Positions 38,651-47,558 of a stretch of DNA of 50,350 bases are shown here, piece after piece; within the stretch, counting starts at the first letter, position 1, and the number at the start of each line of letters is the position of its first letter. This DNA is from Roseisolibacter agri (GTDB lineage Bacteria; Gemmatimonadota; Gemmatimonadetes; Gemmatimonadales; Gemmatimonadaceae): positions 1 to 50,350 of the forward strand of contig NZ_BRXS01000011.1 of the NCBI RefSeq assembly GCF_030159095.1, read 5' to 3'. Below the pieces are notes generated by a model. It was not told the DNA's origin. It searched no databases and saw only the letters and a program-made list of their open reading frames with translations. The position numbers and the translations under genes are program-made.

Positions 38651-39763
38651 TCAGCCGCGCTCACTGGGATGCCTGGCGCCCCAGGCGCGCGGACGGTGCC
38701 GCTCGCGCGCGGCGTCGGCGGCGCGCGAGAAGCCGTCGAGCATCGAGGTCTGCGTGTAGGCGCGGGCGACGCGCGCGCGGCCCGCGCCGCCCATCGCCAG
38801 CCGGTCGGCGTCGTGCGCGAGCAGCTGCGCCACCACGGCCGCGGCGCCGGAGACGTCGCCCGGCTCCAGGTGCACGCCGCCGATCGCGTCGGGGACGTAG
38901 CGGGCCGCGTCGCTGCCGCGATCCACGAGCACGGGGACGCCGGCGGCGAGCGCGTCGAGCACGCCGAACGCGCCGTCGTCGCCGTCGGCGATCACCCAGC
39001 CCAGGTCCGCGTCCGCGAACAGCTCGGCCGGCTCGCCGGCGTCGCCGAGGTGCGCGACGATGCGGTTCACGCCGAGCGCCGCGGCGTGCATGCGCAGCTC
39101 CTCGTCGTCCGAGCCCGGGCCCACGAAGGCGACGCGCAGCTCGGGATGCCGCGGTGCCAGCATCGCCACGGCGCGCAGCACCATCGCGGAGCGCGCGCGG
39201 TGCCCGCGCGTGTGCATGCAGACGAGACGGCGCAGCGGGCCCTCGCGGCGTACGCGCGCGGTGCCGTCGGGCGCGGCCGGGAGCTCGACGCCCAGGTCGC
39301 TCGTCACGACGCCGATGACGCCCAGGTCCTTCGGGATCGCGGCCGCCTGCTCGGGCCACGTGCACAGCACCTTGGTGGGCGCGGTGCGCAGCGTCGCGCG
39401 CACCGCGCGCCCGAAGGCGACCGGCTCGCGGGCCGCGAAGCGCCGCACGATGACGCCGCGCTCCGCGCGCCACGCGGCGCCCGCCGCGGCCAGGTGCGCG
39501 CGCTCGCCGTGCACGAAGACGACCTCGACGAACTGCTCGCGCAGCGCGCGCGCGAGCGCGGAGCTGCCGGCCATCAGCCCGTCGCCCCGCTCCAGCGGGT
39601 GCACCGGGAGGCCCATCGCGACGGCGCGCCGGTGCGGCTCCGTGTCGGGACAGCAGGCGAAGAGCACCTGCCAGCCGCTCGCCGCAAGGCCGCGCGCCGC
39701 CAGCGCGAACGCGCGCGCGCTGCCGGTCCAGTCCTCGTGCGGGTGGTGGAAGAGCGCCCTCAC
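38651..39763 (-). CDS. GT-B glycosyltransferase (GT4-like)
   Basis: 370 aa from a GTG at 39763 that overlaps the exporter stop (GTGA). The N-terminal half has FHHPHEDWTGSARAFALAARGLAASGW and FVHGERAHLAAAG, as in group-1 glycosyltransferases. The C-terminal half has RLVCMHTRGHRARSAMVLRAVAML, VAFVGPGSDDEEL, and the donor-binding region GAFGVLDALAAGVPVLVDRGSDAARYV (the E-x7-E motif is degenerate here). It probably adds sugars to lipid A core or another envelope glycan, judging by the acyltransferase 8 bp downstream and the MsbA-like exporter upstream. Donor and acceptor unknown. Confidence 0.85.
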   Translation of the reverse strand: MRALFHHPHEDWTGSARAFALAARGLAASGWQVLFACCPDTEPHRRAVAMGLPVHPLERGDGLMAGSSALARALREQFVEVVFVHGERAHLAAAGAAWRAERGVIVRRFAAREPVAFGRAVRATLRTAPTKVLCTWPEQAAAIPKDLGVIGVVTSDLGVELPAAPDGTARVRREGPLRRLVCMHTRGHRARSAMVLRAVAMLAPRHPELRVAFVGPGSDDEELRMHAAALGVNRIVAHLGDAGEPAELFADADLGWVIADGDDGAFGVLDALAAGVPVLVDRGSDAARYVPDAIGGVHLEPGDVSGAAAVVAQLLAHDADRLAMGGAGRARVARAYTQTSMLDGFSRAADAARERHRPRAWGARHPSERG

Positions 39764-41592
39764 ACGCCCACCTCGGTCTCGCGGAACTGCAGCGCGTGGA
39801 GCCGCGCGTACGTGCCGCCGCGCGCGAGCAGCTCGGCGTGCGTGCCGCGCTCGACGACGGCGCCGCGGTCGAGCACGAGGATCTGGTCGGCGTGCACGAT
39901 GGTGGAGAGACGGTGGGCGATGACGAAGACGGTGCGGTCGGCCAGCAGGCGGTCGATCGCCTCCTGCACCAGGCGCTCGCTCTCGGTGTCGAGCGCGCTC
40001 GTGGCCTCGTCGAGGATCAGGATGGGCGGATCGACGAGCAGGGCGCGCGCGATCGCGAGCCGCTGCCGCTGCCCGCCGGAGAGCCGCGTGCCGCGCTCGC
40101 CGAGGACGGTATCGTAGCCCTGCGGCAGCTCGGCGATGAACTGGTGGGCGTTGGCGGCGCGCGCGGCGGCCTCGATCTGCGCCGGCGTGTAGCGGTCGCC
40201 GGCGCCGTAGGCGAGGTTCGCGCGCACGGTGTCGTTGAACAGCACCGTGTCCTGGCTGACGATGCCGACCAGCGCGCGCAGCGCGTCCAGGCGGATGTCG
40301 CGCGTGTCCACCCCGTCGAGCGTGATGCGGCCGGCGGTGGGCTCGTGGAAGCGCGGGATCAGGTCGACGAGCGTCGTCTTCCCCGCCCCGCTGGGCCCCA
40401 CGAGCGCGACGACCTCGCCGGGCCGCGCGACGAGCGAGACGTCGCGCAGCACGCCGCGCGGCTCGCCCTCGGGGTCGTCGGGGCGCGCGGGATAGGCGAA
40501 GCCCACGCCCTCGAACGCCAACGACTCCGCGAAGCGCGCAGGGGCGATGGTGCCGCGGTCGCGCGCCGTCTCGGTGGGCTCGTCGAGGATCTCGAACAGC
40601 CGCTCCGCCGCGGCGAGCGACTGCTGCGCCGTGGTGGGCACCTGCGACAGCTGCTTGAGCGGCTGCAGCATGCGCATGACGAGGATCAGGAACGCGATCA
40701 GGTCCGCGCCCGAGAGCGACTTCCCGACCAGCACCTGCCGCGCGCCGACCCAGAGCACGGCGACGGCGATCATGGTGCCGATCGTCTCGGTGAGCGGCTG
40801 CGCGAGGTACGTGGTGCGCGCGACGCGGGCCAGCCCGCGCGCGAGCCGGTCGCTCGCCTCGCGGAAGCGCCCCTCCTCGTACGCCTCGCCGCCGAACGAC
40901 TTCACGAGGCGGATGCCGCTGACCGACTCCTGCACGACCGCCGTCAGCTCGCCCTGCTGGTCACCCGTGCGGCGGAAGCCCTTGCGCAGCTTGCGCAGCA
41001 GCGGCTGCAGCGCGGCGATGAGCAGCGGCGCCACCACCAGCGCGAGCAGCGTCAGCGACCACGAGGTCGCGACCATCGCGGCGATGGTGACGATGACGGT
41101 CGTGGCGCTGAGCAGCGACCGCGTCACCAGCTCGGTGATGACCTGCTTGGTCTGCTGCGTGTCCTGCATGACGCGGGCGAGGATCTGCCCGGTCTTCACG
41201 CGCGAGAACCAGCCGAGCGGGAGCCGCTGGAGGTGCGCGTAGGTGGTGTTGCGCAGGTCGCGGGTGACGCTCTCCTGCAGCGTCGCGCCGAAGTTGCCGG
41301 CGAGCCACGACAGCACGCTCTTGGCCGTGACGGCGCCGAGGATGACGATGATGACGCGCTGCAGCGACGCCATCGGGTTGCCGTCCACCAGCAGGTTCCC
41401 GATCAGCAGGTCGAGCAGGCGGTTCAGCGCCGTCTCGCCCGCCAGCGCCTTCTCGCCGAACAGCGCGTTCAGGAACGGGACGAGCAGCGTCAGCGCGAAC
41501 ACGTCCATCACCGCCGCCCCGATGGTGCAGGCGACGGCGGCCGCCATCAGGCGGGCGTGCGGACGGAGGAACGGAAGGAGACGGGCGAGCAA
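39760..41592 (-). CDS. MsbA-like lipid ABC exporter (fused permease and ATPase)
   Basis: 610 aa half-transporter from a TTG at 41592 placed directly after the PorX-like gene's stop. Six membrane helices in the first ~330 residues ([22 protein letters not shown] is the first) are followed by an ATPase domain: Walker [16 protein letters not shown]-loop [17 protein letters not shown], signature [14 protein letters not shown], Walker [13 protein letters not shown] and switch His in [10 protein letters not shown]. Length and architecture match MsbA (about 582 aa), which flips lipid A-core; multidrug exporters look alike. The LpxL-like and glycosyltransferase neighbours favour lipid export. Confidence 0.9.
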   Translation of the reverse strand: MLARLLPFLRPHARLMAAAVACTIGAAVMDVFALTLLVPFLNALFGEKALAGETALNRLLDLLIGNLLVDGNPMASLQRVIIVILGAVTAKSVLSWLAGNFGATLQESVTRDLRNTTYAHLQRLPLGWFSRVKTGQILARVMQDTQQTKQVITELVTRSLLSATTVIVTIAAMVATSWSLTLLALVVAPLLIAALQPLLRKLRKGFRRTGDQQGELTAVVQESVSGIRLVKSFGGEAYEEGRFREASDRLARGLARVARTTYLAQPLTETIGTMIAVAVLWVGARQVLVGKSLSGADLIAFLILVMRMLQPLKQLSQVPTTAQQSLAAAERLFEILDEPTETARDRGTIAPARFAESLAFEGVGFAYPARPDDPEGEPRGVLRDVSLVARPGEVVALVGPSGAGKTTLVDLIPRFHEPTAGRITLDGVDTRDIRLDALRALVGIVSQDTVLFNDTVRANLAYGAGDRYTPAQIEAAARAANAHQFIAELPQGYDTVLGERGTRLSGGQRQRLAIARALLVDPPILILDEATSALDTESERLVQEAIDRLLADRTVFVIAHRLSTIVHADQILVLDRGAVVERGTHAELLARGGTYARLHALQFRETEVGV

Positions 41593-43152
41593 TCAGCGCG
41601 GCGTCAGGAGCGCGAGCGGCAGGATGCACTCCTCCGGCGTCACGCCGCCGTGGAGGAACGACCCGCGGTAGCGGCTCTGGTACTCGCGCAGCTTGGTCGG
41701 GTAGACGAAGAAGGTGTCGCCCACCGCCATCAGCGTGTTGCCGCCGTAGCCGCGCTTCGGGAGCTTGAGGTCGTCGGCGTTGCTGAACGACAGCGCATGC
41801 TCCGGGCGCTCGGCGCGCAGGTCCTCGCCGAACTTGTAGCGCAGGTTGGCCGTCGCGTCGCGCTTGGCGAACACGGTCGCCGGCGTGTTGCAGTGGATCG
41901 AGCCGTGGTCGCTCGTCAGCAGCACCGGGATCTTCCGCCGCGCCGCCTCCTTCAGGAGCGCCAGCAGCGCCGAGCGCTCGAACCACTGGCGCGTGATCTG
42001 GCGGAGGGCCACCTCGTCGCGCGCCACCTCGTACAGGATCATCGACTCCGAGCGCCCGTGCGTCAGCAGGTCGATGAAGTTGAACACGAACGCGCTCACG
42101 CCCTCGGCCACCAGCGCGCCCTGCAGGTGCCGCTCGAGGTCGTCCGAGTCGGCGGCGCTGGAGATCTTGTGGTACTTGACCGGCGTGGGCCCACGCAGGG
42201 CCTTGAGCTGCAGGTCGAGCAGCTCGCGCTCGTGCGCGTTGAGCGTCTCGTCCTCGCGCTCGCCCCACCAGCCGGGGTGCCTGGCCGCCATCTCCGACGG
42301 ATAGAGCCCGCTGAAGAGCGCGTTGCGCGAGTACGGCGTCGCCGTCGGCAGGATCGAGAAGTAGTGCGTCGTCTCGACGTCGAACCACTGCGTGAGCAGC
42401 GGCTCGAGGATCATCCACTGGTCCAGGCGCAGGCAGTCGACGACCACGAACGCGGCGGACTTCGAGCCGTGCAGCAGCGGCAGCAGGAACTCGGGGACGA
42501 TGTCGACCGAGAGCGCCGGGCGCTCCACGCGCGGGCCGCGCAGCCAGGCCGGGTATTCGGTCTTCAGGTAGCCCGCGAACTCGCGCCGCATGTCGGGATA
42601 GAGCCCCCGCAGCGAGTCGTAGAGCGAGCGCTCGCCCGCGGCCGCGAGGTCCACGTCCCAGCGCGTCAGCTCGGCGAAGCGGTCCACCCAGCCGCGCCAG
42701 TCGAGATCGCGGTCGCGCTCCAGCTCCAGCGCGCGGAACCGCTCGACGAAGGCGCGCGAGATCGCCTGCGATCGGATCTGCGACCCCTCGAGGATCTTCG
42801 CGACCGAGGTGAGCACCTGGCGCGGGCTCACCGGCTTGACGAGGTAGTCGCGGACGTTGACGCCGATCGCCTCGCGGAAGGTCGCGTCCTCCTCGCTCTT
42901 GGTGACCATCACCACGGGGAGGTTCGGCGCCAGCTCGATGATCTCGCGGTAGACCTCGAGGCCGCGCTTGCCGGGCATCTGCTCGTCGAGCAGGACGAGG
43001 TCGAACGGCTGCCGCTGGACGAGGTCGACGGCGTCGTCGGCGTTGGTGGCCCACTCGACGGCGTAGCCCTTCTCCCGCAGGAAGATCCCATGCGGCTCGA
43101 GCAGCTCGGCCTCGTCGTCGACCCAGAGGATGGACTTGGGGGGAGTGGGCAT
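41593..43152 (-). CDS. porX: PorX-like response regulator with PglZ domain
   Basis: 519 aa. Receiver domain at 1-125: ILWVDDEAELL, phospho-acceptor Asp56 in LVLLDEQMPG, and K in YLVKPVSP. A helical linker leads to a PglZ/alkaline-phosphatase-like domain: AAFVVVDCLRLDQWMILEPL, FSILPTATPYSRNALFSGL, VLLTSDHGSIHCNTP, ANLRYKFGEDL and FLHGGVTPEECILPL. These blocks match PorX of Bacteroidota closely (DNLRYDQW, TTDHG, NLRYK, HGGISLEE from memory). PorX is a phosphodiesterase response regulator that controls type IX secretion. Here it leads an envelope operon. No partner kinase (PorY) or T9SS gene is in the window. Confidence 0.88.
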   Translation of the reverse strand: MPTPPKSILWVDDEAELLEPHGIFLREKGYAVEWATNADDAVDLVQRQPFDLVLLDEQMPGKRGLEVYREIIELAPNLPVVMVTKSEEDATFREAIGVNVRDYLVKPVSPRQVLTSVAKILEGSQIRSQAISRAFVERFRALELERDRDLDWRGWVDRFAELTRWDVDLAAAGERSLYDSLRGLYPDMRREFAGYLKTEYPAWLRGPRVERPALSVDIVPEFLLPLLHGSKSAAFVVVDCLRLDQWMILEPLLTQWFDVETTHYFSILPTATPYSRNALFSGLYPSEMAARHPGWWGEREDETLNAHERELLDLQLKALRGPTPVKYHKISSAADSDDLERHLQGALVAEGVSAFVFNFIDLLTHGRSESMILYEVARDEVALRQITRQWFERSALLALLKEAARRKIPVLLTSDHGSIHCNTPATVFAKRDATANLRYKFGEDLRAERPEHALSFSNADDLKLPKRGYGGNTLMAVGDTFFVYPTKLREYQSRYRGSFLHGGVTPEECILPLALLTPR

Positions 43153-43176
43153 GCCTTCAACCTAACAGCCTGAAAC

Positions 43177-43337
43177 GGCGGAGGACGGTGGGGCGGAGAA
43201 CGGTGAGGCGGAAGACGATGGGGCGTGAAACGCCACGGCGGACCTCTCGGCCTGACGCTTCAGGCTCGAAGGATCCCCCACCGTCTCACGCCGTTCGGTC
43301 CTCCGCGGTTCCGTTCTCCGCCCCACCGTCCTCCGCC
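43177..43337. repeat. Mirrored 15-bp repeat array, family B, copy 2
   Basis: Four direct 15-bp units at 43177-43236 (GGCGGAGGACGGTGG, GGCGGAGAACGGTGA, GGCGGAAGACGATGG, GGCGTGAAACGCCAC), a 41-bp spacer containing GCCTGACGCTTCAGGC (a small hairpin), then four units in reverse complement at 43278-43337 (CCACCGTCTCACGCC, GTTCGGTCCTCCGCG, GTTCCGTTCTCCGCC, CCACCGTCCTCCGCC). It fills the divergent region between porX and yebC. The architecture and unit order match copy 1 at 17656-17819. Confidence 0.9.
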
Positions 43338-43351
43338 GTTGGAAGCCCGTC

Positions 43352-43357
43352 TATATT
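43352..43357 (+). promoter_or_regulatory. Candidate -10 box for yebC
   Basis: TATATT in an otherwise GC-rich stretch, 52 nt before the yebC ATG and just outside repeat family B copy 2. No recognisable -35 exists at 16-18 nt upstream because that position is repeat DNA. Confidence 0.4.
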
Positions 43358-43408
43358 TGGGGTCTGCCCGTCACGCCCCACCCTCCCCCGGTTCGAGCTC
43401 AGGTCAAG

Positions 43409-44149
43409 ATGGCTGGCCACAGCAAATGGAAGACGATCAAGCGCGCGAAGGCGGCCACCGACGCGAAGCGCAGCGCGGTGTTCACCAAGCTGATCCGTGA
43501 GATCACCGTCGCGGCCAAGGGCGGCGGGGGCGATCCGGAGCACAACCCGCGGCTCCGCCTCGCCATCGACACGGCCCGCGGCTCCTCGATGCCCAAGGAG
43601 AACATCGAGCGCGCCATCAAGAAGGGCACGGGTGAGCTCGAGGGCGTGGACTACCAGGAGATCATGTACGAGGCGTACGGCCCCGGCGGCGTCGCGCTCA
43701 TGATCCTGACGCTGACCGACAACCCGACGCGCACCGTCGCGGACATCCGCCACAAGCTGTCGCGCAACGGGGGCAACATGGGCACGTCGGGCTCCGTGGC
43801 CTTCATGTTCGACCGCAAGGGACAGCTGCTGCTCGACCCTGCGCTCGACGAGGACACGGCGATGGAGGCCGCCCTGGAGGCCGGCGCCGAGGACTTCGCG
43901 CGCGACGACGACCAGAACCTCGTCACGACCGACCCGGCGTCGCTGCACGCCGTGCGCGCGGCGCTCGAGGCGAAGGGGCTCACCACCAGCGACGTCCAGC
44001 TGACCTGGGTGCCGAAGAGCACCGTGCGGGTCGAGGGCGCCGACGCGCAGCAGCTGGTGAAGCTGCTGGAGGCTCTCGAGGACCTGGACGACGTGCAGAA
44101 GGTCGAGGGCAACTTCGACATCGACGCCGACGCGATGGCGGAGGCGTGA
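43409..44149 (+). CDS. yebC: YebC/PmpR-family protein
   Basis: 246 aa, standard family length. The N-terminal signature MAGHSKWKTIKRAKAATDAKR is intact, with NPRLRLAIDTARGSSMPKENIERAIKKG, YEAYGPGGVALMI and DNPTRTVADIRHKLSRNGGN following. Members act as DNA-binding regulators or, in recent work, as ribosome-associated factors that help translate difficult stretches. It sits 58 bp before ruvC, the usual neighbourhood in many bacteria. Confidence 0.95.
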   Translation: MAGHSKWKTIKRAKAATDAKRSAVFTKLIREITVAAKGGGGDPEHNPRLRLAIDTARGSSMPKENIERAIKKGTGELEGVDYQEIMYEAYGPGGVALMILTLTDNPTRTVADIRHKLSRNGGNMGTSGSVAFMFDRKGQLLLDPALDEDTAMEAALEAGAEDFARDDDQNLVTTDPASLHAVRAALEAKGLTTSDVQLTWVPKSTVRVEGADAQQLVKLLEALEDLDDVQKVEGNFDIDADAMAEA

Positions 44150-44207
44150 GCGCGGCGCCGGGCGCCCCGTCGCCCGGCGCACCGCGCCCGGCGGCGAGGA
44201 GGATCTG

Positions 44208-44750
44208 ATGCTGGTCCTCGGGATCGATCCGGGCACCGCCACGACCGGCTACGGCGTGGTGCAGGGCGACCGCGGGGGCCTCGTGCGCCTCGTGGAGTGC
44301 GGCGTCGTGCGGACGCGCGCCCGCGATCCGCTCCCCTCGCGGCTGCGCGAGATCTACGAGGGCGTGCAGGAGCTGATCGCGCGCCACCGCCCCGACGCCC
44401 TGGCCGTCGAGAGCATCTTCTACGCGAAGAACGTCCGCACCACGATCACCCTCGGCCACGCGCGCGGCGTGATCCTGCTGGCCGGCGAGCTGGCGGGCCT
44501 CACGGTGCACGAGTTCCCGCCGGCCGAGATCAAGAAGGCCGTCGTCGGCACCGGCGCGGCCACCAAGGAGCAGGTGCAGTTCATGCTGACGCGCCTGCTC
44601 CGCCTGAAGGCCGTGCCCTCGCCCTCCGACGCCGCCGACGGCGTGGCGGCGGCGCTCACGTACTGCATGGCCCCCCACCTCCCGACCGCCCCGAACGCCG
44701 TGTCCCCTGCCCCCCGCCCCCGTCCGCTCGCCCGCGAGGTCCAGCCGTGA
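44208..44750 (+). CDS. ruvC: Holliday junction resolvase RuvC
   Basis: 180 aa RNase H-fold nuclease that cuts Holliday junctions as a dimer. The four acidic residues are visible: Asp7 in GIDPGTATTGYG, Glu in LAVESIFYAKN (about 68), and the C-terminal pair in PSPSDAADGVAAAL. The last ~25 residues are a Pro/Arg-rich extension. RBS GAGGAG lies just before the ATG. Its stop overlaps the ruvA GTG (GTGA). ruvB is not in the window. Confidence 0.96.
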   Translation: MLVLGIDPGTATTGYGVVQGDRGGLVRLVECGVVRTRARDPLPSRLREIYEGVQELIARHRPDALAVESIFYAKNVRTTITLGHARGVILLAGELAGLTVHEFPPAEIKKAVVGTGAATKEQVQFMLTRLLRLKAVPSPSDAADGVAAALTYCMAPHLPTAPNAVSPAPRPRPLAREVQP

Positions 44751-45346
44751 TCGCGCACGTCGCCGGCCGCATCGTCGCCAAGGAGCTGGACCGGGTCGAG
44801 CTGCTCACCAAGGGCGGCGTCGGGTACGAGCTGTTCATCCCCCTCTCCACCTACGAGGGGCTGCCCAAGCTCGGCGAGGACGCCGCGCTGCACACGCACC
44901 TCGTGGTGAAGGAGGACGGCTGGCAGCTGTTCGGCTTCGCCACCGCGTTCGAGCGCCGCGTCTTCCAGAAGGTGCTCGCGGCCAAGGGCGTGGGCCCGGC
45001 GCTGGCGATCGGGATGCTCTCCACGCTGACGGCCGAGCGGCTGGTGCGCGCGATCCGCGAGAAGGACATCGCGACGCTGCAGGGCGTGCCGCGCGTGGGG
45101 CGCAAGAAGGCGGAGCAGCTGATCCTCGACCTGGCGGACAAGCTGGACCAGCTGCAGGTCGACACCACGCCCGGCGCGCGCCCCGAGGGGGCGTCGGCCG
45201 ACGACGCGATCCGCGCGCTCGTCTCCCTGGGCTACACGACCGGCGACGCGGAGCGCGCCGTGAAGGCGGCGATCGACGCGGGCGGCAAGAAGATGTCGGC
45301 GACGGAGCTGATCCGGGCCAGCCTCTCGCGCATCGGGGCGCGCTGA
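44747..45346 (+). CDS. ruvA: Holliday junction DNA helicase subunit RuvA
   Basis: 199 aa from a GTG at 44747 overlapping the ruvC stop by 4 nt. Domain I OB-fold (MIAHVAGRIVAKELDRVEL, GVGYELFIPLSTYE), domain II helix-hairpin-helix pairs (LLAAKGVGPALAIGML-like and LQGVPRVGRKKAEQLILDL), and domain III (DDAIRALVSLGYTTGDAERAVKAA) that contacts RuvB are all present. It holds the Holliday junction for RuvB-driven branch migration. The usual third gene ruvB does not follow; two lipoprotein genes do. Confidence 0.96.
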   Translation: MIAHVAGRIVAKELDRVELLTKGGVGYELFIPLSTYEGLPKLGEDAALHTHLVVKEDGWQLFGFATAFERRVFQKVLAAKGVGPALAIGMLSTLTAERLVRAIREKDIATLQGVPRVGRKKAEQLILDLADKLDQLQVDTTPGARPEGASADDAIRALVSLGYTTGDAERAVKAAIDAGGKKMSATELIRASLSRIGAR

Positions 45347-45347
45347 G

Positions 45348-45899
45348 ATGCGAGCGAACATGCGATACCTCGTCCTTCCCGCCGTGCTGCTCGCCGCCGC
45401 GTGCGCCGGAGACCCGGCCACGCGCGAGCAGCCGGCCGCCGACAGCGCGGCGGCCCCGCCGCCGGCCGCGCTCCCGCCGGACACGGCGCCTCGCCGCCAG
45501 GTCGTCGCGGCCACCTCCACCTCCATCCAGATCACGCCGAGCGTGGTCGCGGGCGGCGGGCAGTTCGTCGTGCGCTTCTCGATCCGCAACGACAACGCGG
45601 ACACGGTGCGCATGACGCAGTCGTGCGACGCGCCGGCGATCTTCCGGATCCGCCACGCCGAGGCGGCGCCGGAGAGCCCGCCGCTGGAGGCGTCGAGCTG
45701 CAGGCCCGGGGAGACCCGGCACGTCGTGCCACCCGGGGCGGAGCTGGTGCTGCAGCTGCCGTCGCTGGCGCAGGCGGGCCGTCCGCCGCGGCCGCTCCCG
45801 CCGGGGCTCTACGTCGTGGAGGCGAAGCCGAACGTCTTCGAGATCGACGGCCGCCCGATCGAGCTGCGCGCGGTCTCGGGCGAGCTGCGGGTACGCTAG
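45348..45899 (+). CDS. BsuPI-like lipoprotein, tandem copy 1
   Basis: 183 aa, starting 1 nt after ruvA (an ATG 12 nt later is equally possible). Lipobox VLLAAACAG makes it a lipoprotein. After a Pro/Ala linker the folded part has ITPSVVAGGGQFVVRFSIRNDNADTVRM, a disulfide-capable Cys pair (QSCDAP ... ASSCRPG) and the end LYVVEAKPNVFEIDG ... SGELRVR. The pattern resembles the intracellular proteinase inhibitor (BsuPI) beta-sandwich. The next gene is a diverged paralogue. Role unknown; inhibitor or ligand-binding is a guess. Confidence 0.78.
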   Translation: MRANMRYLVLPAVLLAAACAGDPATREQPAADSAAAPPPAALPPDTAPRRQVVAATSTSIQITPSVVAGGGQFVVRFSIRNDNADTVRMTQSCDAPAIFRIRHAEAAPESPPLEASSCRPGETRHVVPPGAELVLQLPSLAQAGRPPRPLPPGLYVVEAKPNVFEIDGRPIELRAVSGELRVR

Positions 45900-46034
45900 C
45901 ACGGGCGTGGCGGCGACCGGGCGCGCGGCGCGCGCCCGAAAATCGCGATGGCGCCTTTCCGCGCCGACACGTATAGACAGATGTGTGGGCGCCGCTCAGC
46001 CCACCTGTCGCACCCGTGCCGGAGAAGTCGCCGC

Positions 46035-46613
46035 ATGCCGTCCATCCGTCCGAGCCCGACCCGCGCGCCACGCGCGCACCGCGCCGCCCGCACCATTCTC
46101 CCCCTCGCGGCGCTCCTGGCCGCGGCCGGCGCGTGCGGCGCCGCCTCCCCCGCGGGCCCGAGCGGTCCCGACGCTCCCGGCGAGTCGCCCAGCGCCGACG
46201 TCTCCACGGCGAGCGTCGAGAAGGACGGGCTGGTGGCGACGCTGAAGCTCTCGCCCTCGTCCGTGCGTTCGGGCGGCGCATTCACGGTGCGGTTCGCGCT
46301 CGTGAACCGCTCTCGGAAGACCGTCCAGGTCACGCTGACCTGCACCGCGCCCGCGTACCTCGCGCTGCGCGCCGCGTCCGGCGGTGACGCGCTCAACTCC
46401 TCAGGGTGCGGCCAGGCGATCACGACGCGCACGCTCGCGCCGAACGGCGAGGTGGCGATGAGCCTTCCCTGGCGCGCGGAGGCGAGCGGCTATCCGTCGG
46501 GGCAGCCGCTGCCGGCCGGGCGCTACGTCCTGGAGGCCGCGCCGACCGTGTCGCACGTCGACGGTCAGGCGCTCACGCTGGCGCCGCTGCGCGCGGAGCT
46601 GCGGGTGCGGTGA
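46035..46613 (+). CDS. BsuPI-like lipoprotein, tandem copy 2
   Basis: 192 aa. The ATG at 46035 follows GGAGAAG by ~8 nt and is preferred to an upstream in-frame ATG. A long basic N-region, hydrophobic ILPLAALLAAAGAC lipobox and a Ser/Pro-rich spacer precede a domain parallel to copy 1: LSPSSVRSGGAFTVRFALVNRSRKTVQV, TCTAP ... SSGCGQ, and YVLEAAPTVSHVDG ... LRAELRVR. Identity to copy 1 is low but collinear, including the Cys pair and the ELRVR end. It ends at a perfect palindromic terminator. Confidence 0.8.
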   Translation: MPSIRPSPTRAPRAHRAARTILPLAALLAAAGACGAASPAGPSGPDAPGESPSADVSTASVEKDGLVATLKLSPSSVRSGGAFTVRFALVNRSRKTVQVTLTCTAPAYLALRAASGGDALNSSGCGQAITTRTLAPNGEVAMSLPWRAEASGYPSGQPLPAGRYVLEAAPTVSHVDGQALTLAPLRAELRVR

Positions 46614-46620
46614 GCGCGAA

Positions 46621-46663
46621 CGTCGGGCGGCCCGGGTGCTCCACGCACCCGGGCCGCCCGACG
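46621..46663. terminator. Perfect 19-bp GC-rich hairpin between converging lipoprotein genes
   Basis: CGTCGGGCGGCCCGGGTGC (46621-46639), loop TCCAC, then the exact complement (46645-46663). It starts 7 nt after the plus-strand lipoprotein stop and ends 27 nt before the minus-strand lipoprotein stop. There is no T tract. Confidence 0.78.
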
Positions 46664-46690
46664 ATGCAGCGCTGCGAGCGTCCGCGACGG

Positions 46691-47236
46691 CTAGAGGCCG
46701 CTCAGGTCGATCAGCACGAGCGGACCGAGCGACGTCGGGTCGACGTCGGCGGAGAGCGGAGTGGTGAGGTCGTCGAGCTGGATGTTCGAGTACGCCACAT
46801 CCGCGAGCACGCGCCGCTGGCCGCTGGGGCACTCGAAGTCGCCCGGGCCGGGCACGCCGAAATCGAGCGAGGCGACGACGTTGCCGTTCTTGACGACGAA
46901 CGTCCCCTCGGCGGTGACCTGCGCGTTGATCGTGCGCTTGTTGGCCGCGTTCGGGTTCTTCGCGCCGCCGTTGATGCACGCGTAGGTCGCCTGGCCGTCC
47001 GCCGAGGCGCGGTAGTCGATGGCGGAGCCGCTCGACAGGCCGGCCTCCTTCCACGCGACGTGACCCACCCCGTCGTTGGAGAGCGACGCATCGGCGTAGA
47101 TGAAGTGCGGGTTGCCGCCGCTGCCGTCGCGCGCGAGGGACGGGGACGCGGACGGCGACGTCAGCGTGCGGCCTGCGTCGTTGCACGCCGCGATCATGAC
47201 GAGACCGATCGCGTAGACGAGGAGAGAGCGCTGCAT
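46691..47236 (-). CDS. Secreted lipoprotein, actinobacterial-type hypothetical
   Basis: 181 aa. RBS GAGGTGA 6 nt before the ATG at 47236 fixes the start. Signal sequence SLLVYAIGLVMIAAC ends in a lipobox Cys. The mature protein has TYACINGGAKNPNAANKRTINAQVTAEGTF and ECPSGQRRVLADVAYSNIQLDD, which recall small secreted proteins I know from Streptomyces (the CxNGG...P-AANK motif and a later CPxGQ motif, likely forming a disulfide). No known activity. It is divergently arranged with the LuxR-type regulator across a 422-bp region with operator-like repeats. Confidence 0.82.
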   Translation of the reverse strand: MQRSLLVYAIGLVMIAACNDAGRTLTSPSASPSLARDGSGGNPHFIYADASLSNDGVGHVAWKEAGLSSGSAIDYRASADGQATYACINGGAKNPNAANKRTINAQVTAEGTFVVKNGNVVASLDFGVPGPGDFECPSGQRRVLADVAYSNIQLDDLTTPLSADVDPTSLGPLVLIDLSGL

Positions 47237-47406
47237 CGGGTCACCTCTCGGTGGGGGCTGCCGGCCCTCGGGCCGGCGCGGAGCTCGACGTCTCGGTCCG
47301 GAGTCGCGCGTGCGTGATGCGAGGGTGGTCGCGTCCGCGAGCAGCGGTCGCGCGAGCGCGGGCATCTCGAGCGTGCGCCACAGTAGTCCGCGCATTCACA
47401 TCACGC

Positions 47407-47425
47407 ATGGGCAGCGGATGCCCAT
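47407..47425. promoter_or_regulatory. Operator-like palindrome ATGGGCA-N5-TGCCCAT
   Basis: Perfect 7-bp half-sites with a 5-nt centre, spacing about two helical turns overall, as expected for a dimeric helix-turn-helix regulator. It lies in the divergent region upstream of the LuxR-type gene, 26 nt before the candidate -35 box. Confidence 0.5.
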
Positions 47426-47450
47426 ACGCCATGCGGAGCGCGTCCTCATC

Positions 47451-47479
47451 TTGCCTCGCATCGCGAACCTTCCTATCTA
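47451..47479 (+). promoter_or_regulatory. Possible promoter for the LuxR-type gene
   Basis: TTGCCT (47451-47456), 17-nt spacer, TATCTA (47474-47479). The -35 is a fair match and the -10 is weak. The leader would be about 170 nt and would include the 18-bp direct repeats. Confidence 0.35.
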
Positions 47480-47558
47480 GGGACGACGTCTCGCGACGCG
47501 CACGCATCACGCAGCAGCATGCCGTCGCATGCATCCGTTGTCGGACCCGATTCGCGTG

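Noticed and set aside
44208-45346. A ruvB gene expected after ruvA
   Set aside because: The downstream frames are lipoproteins with signal peptides and no AAA+ motifs; ruvB must be elsewhere.
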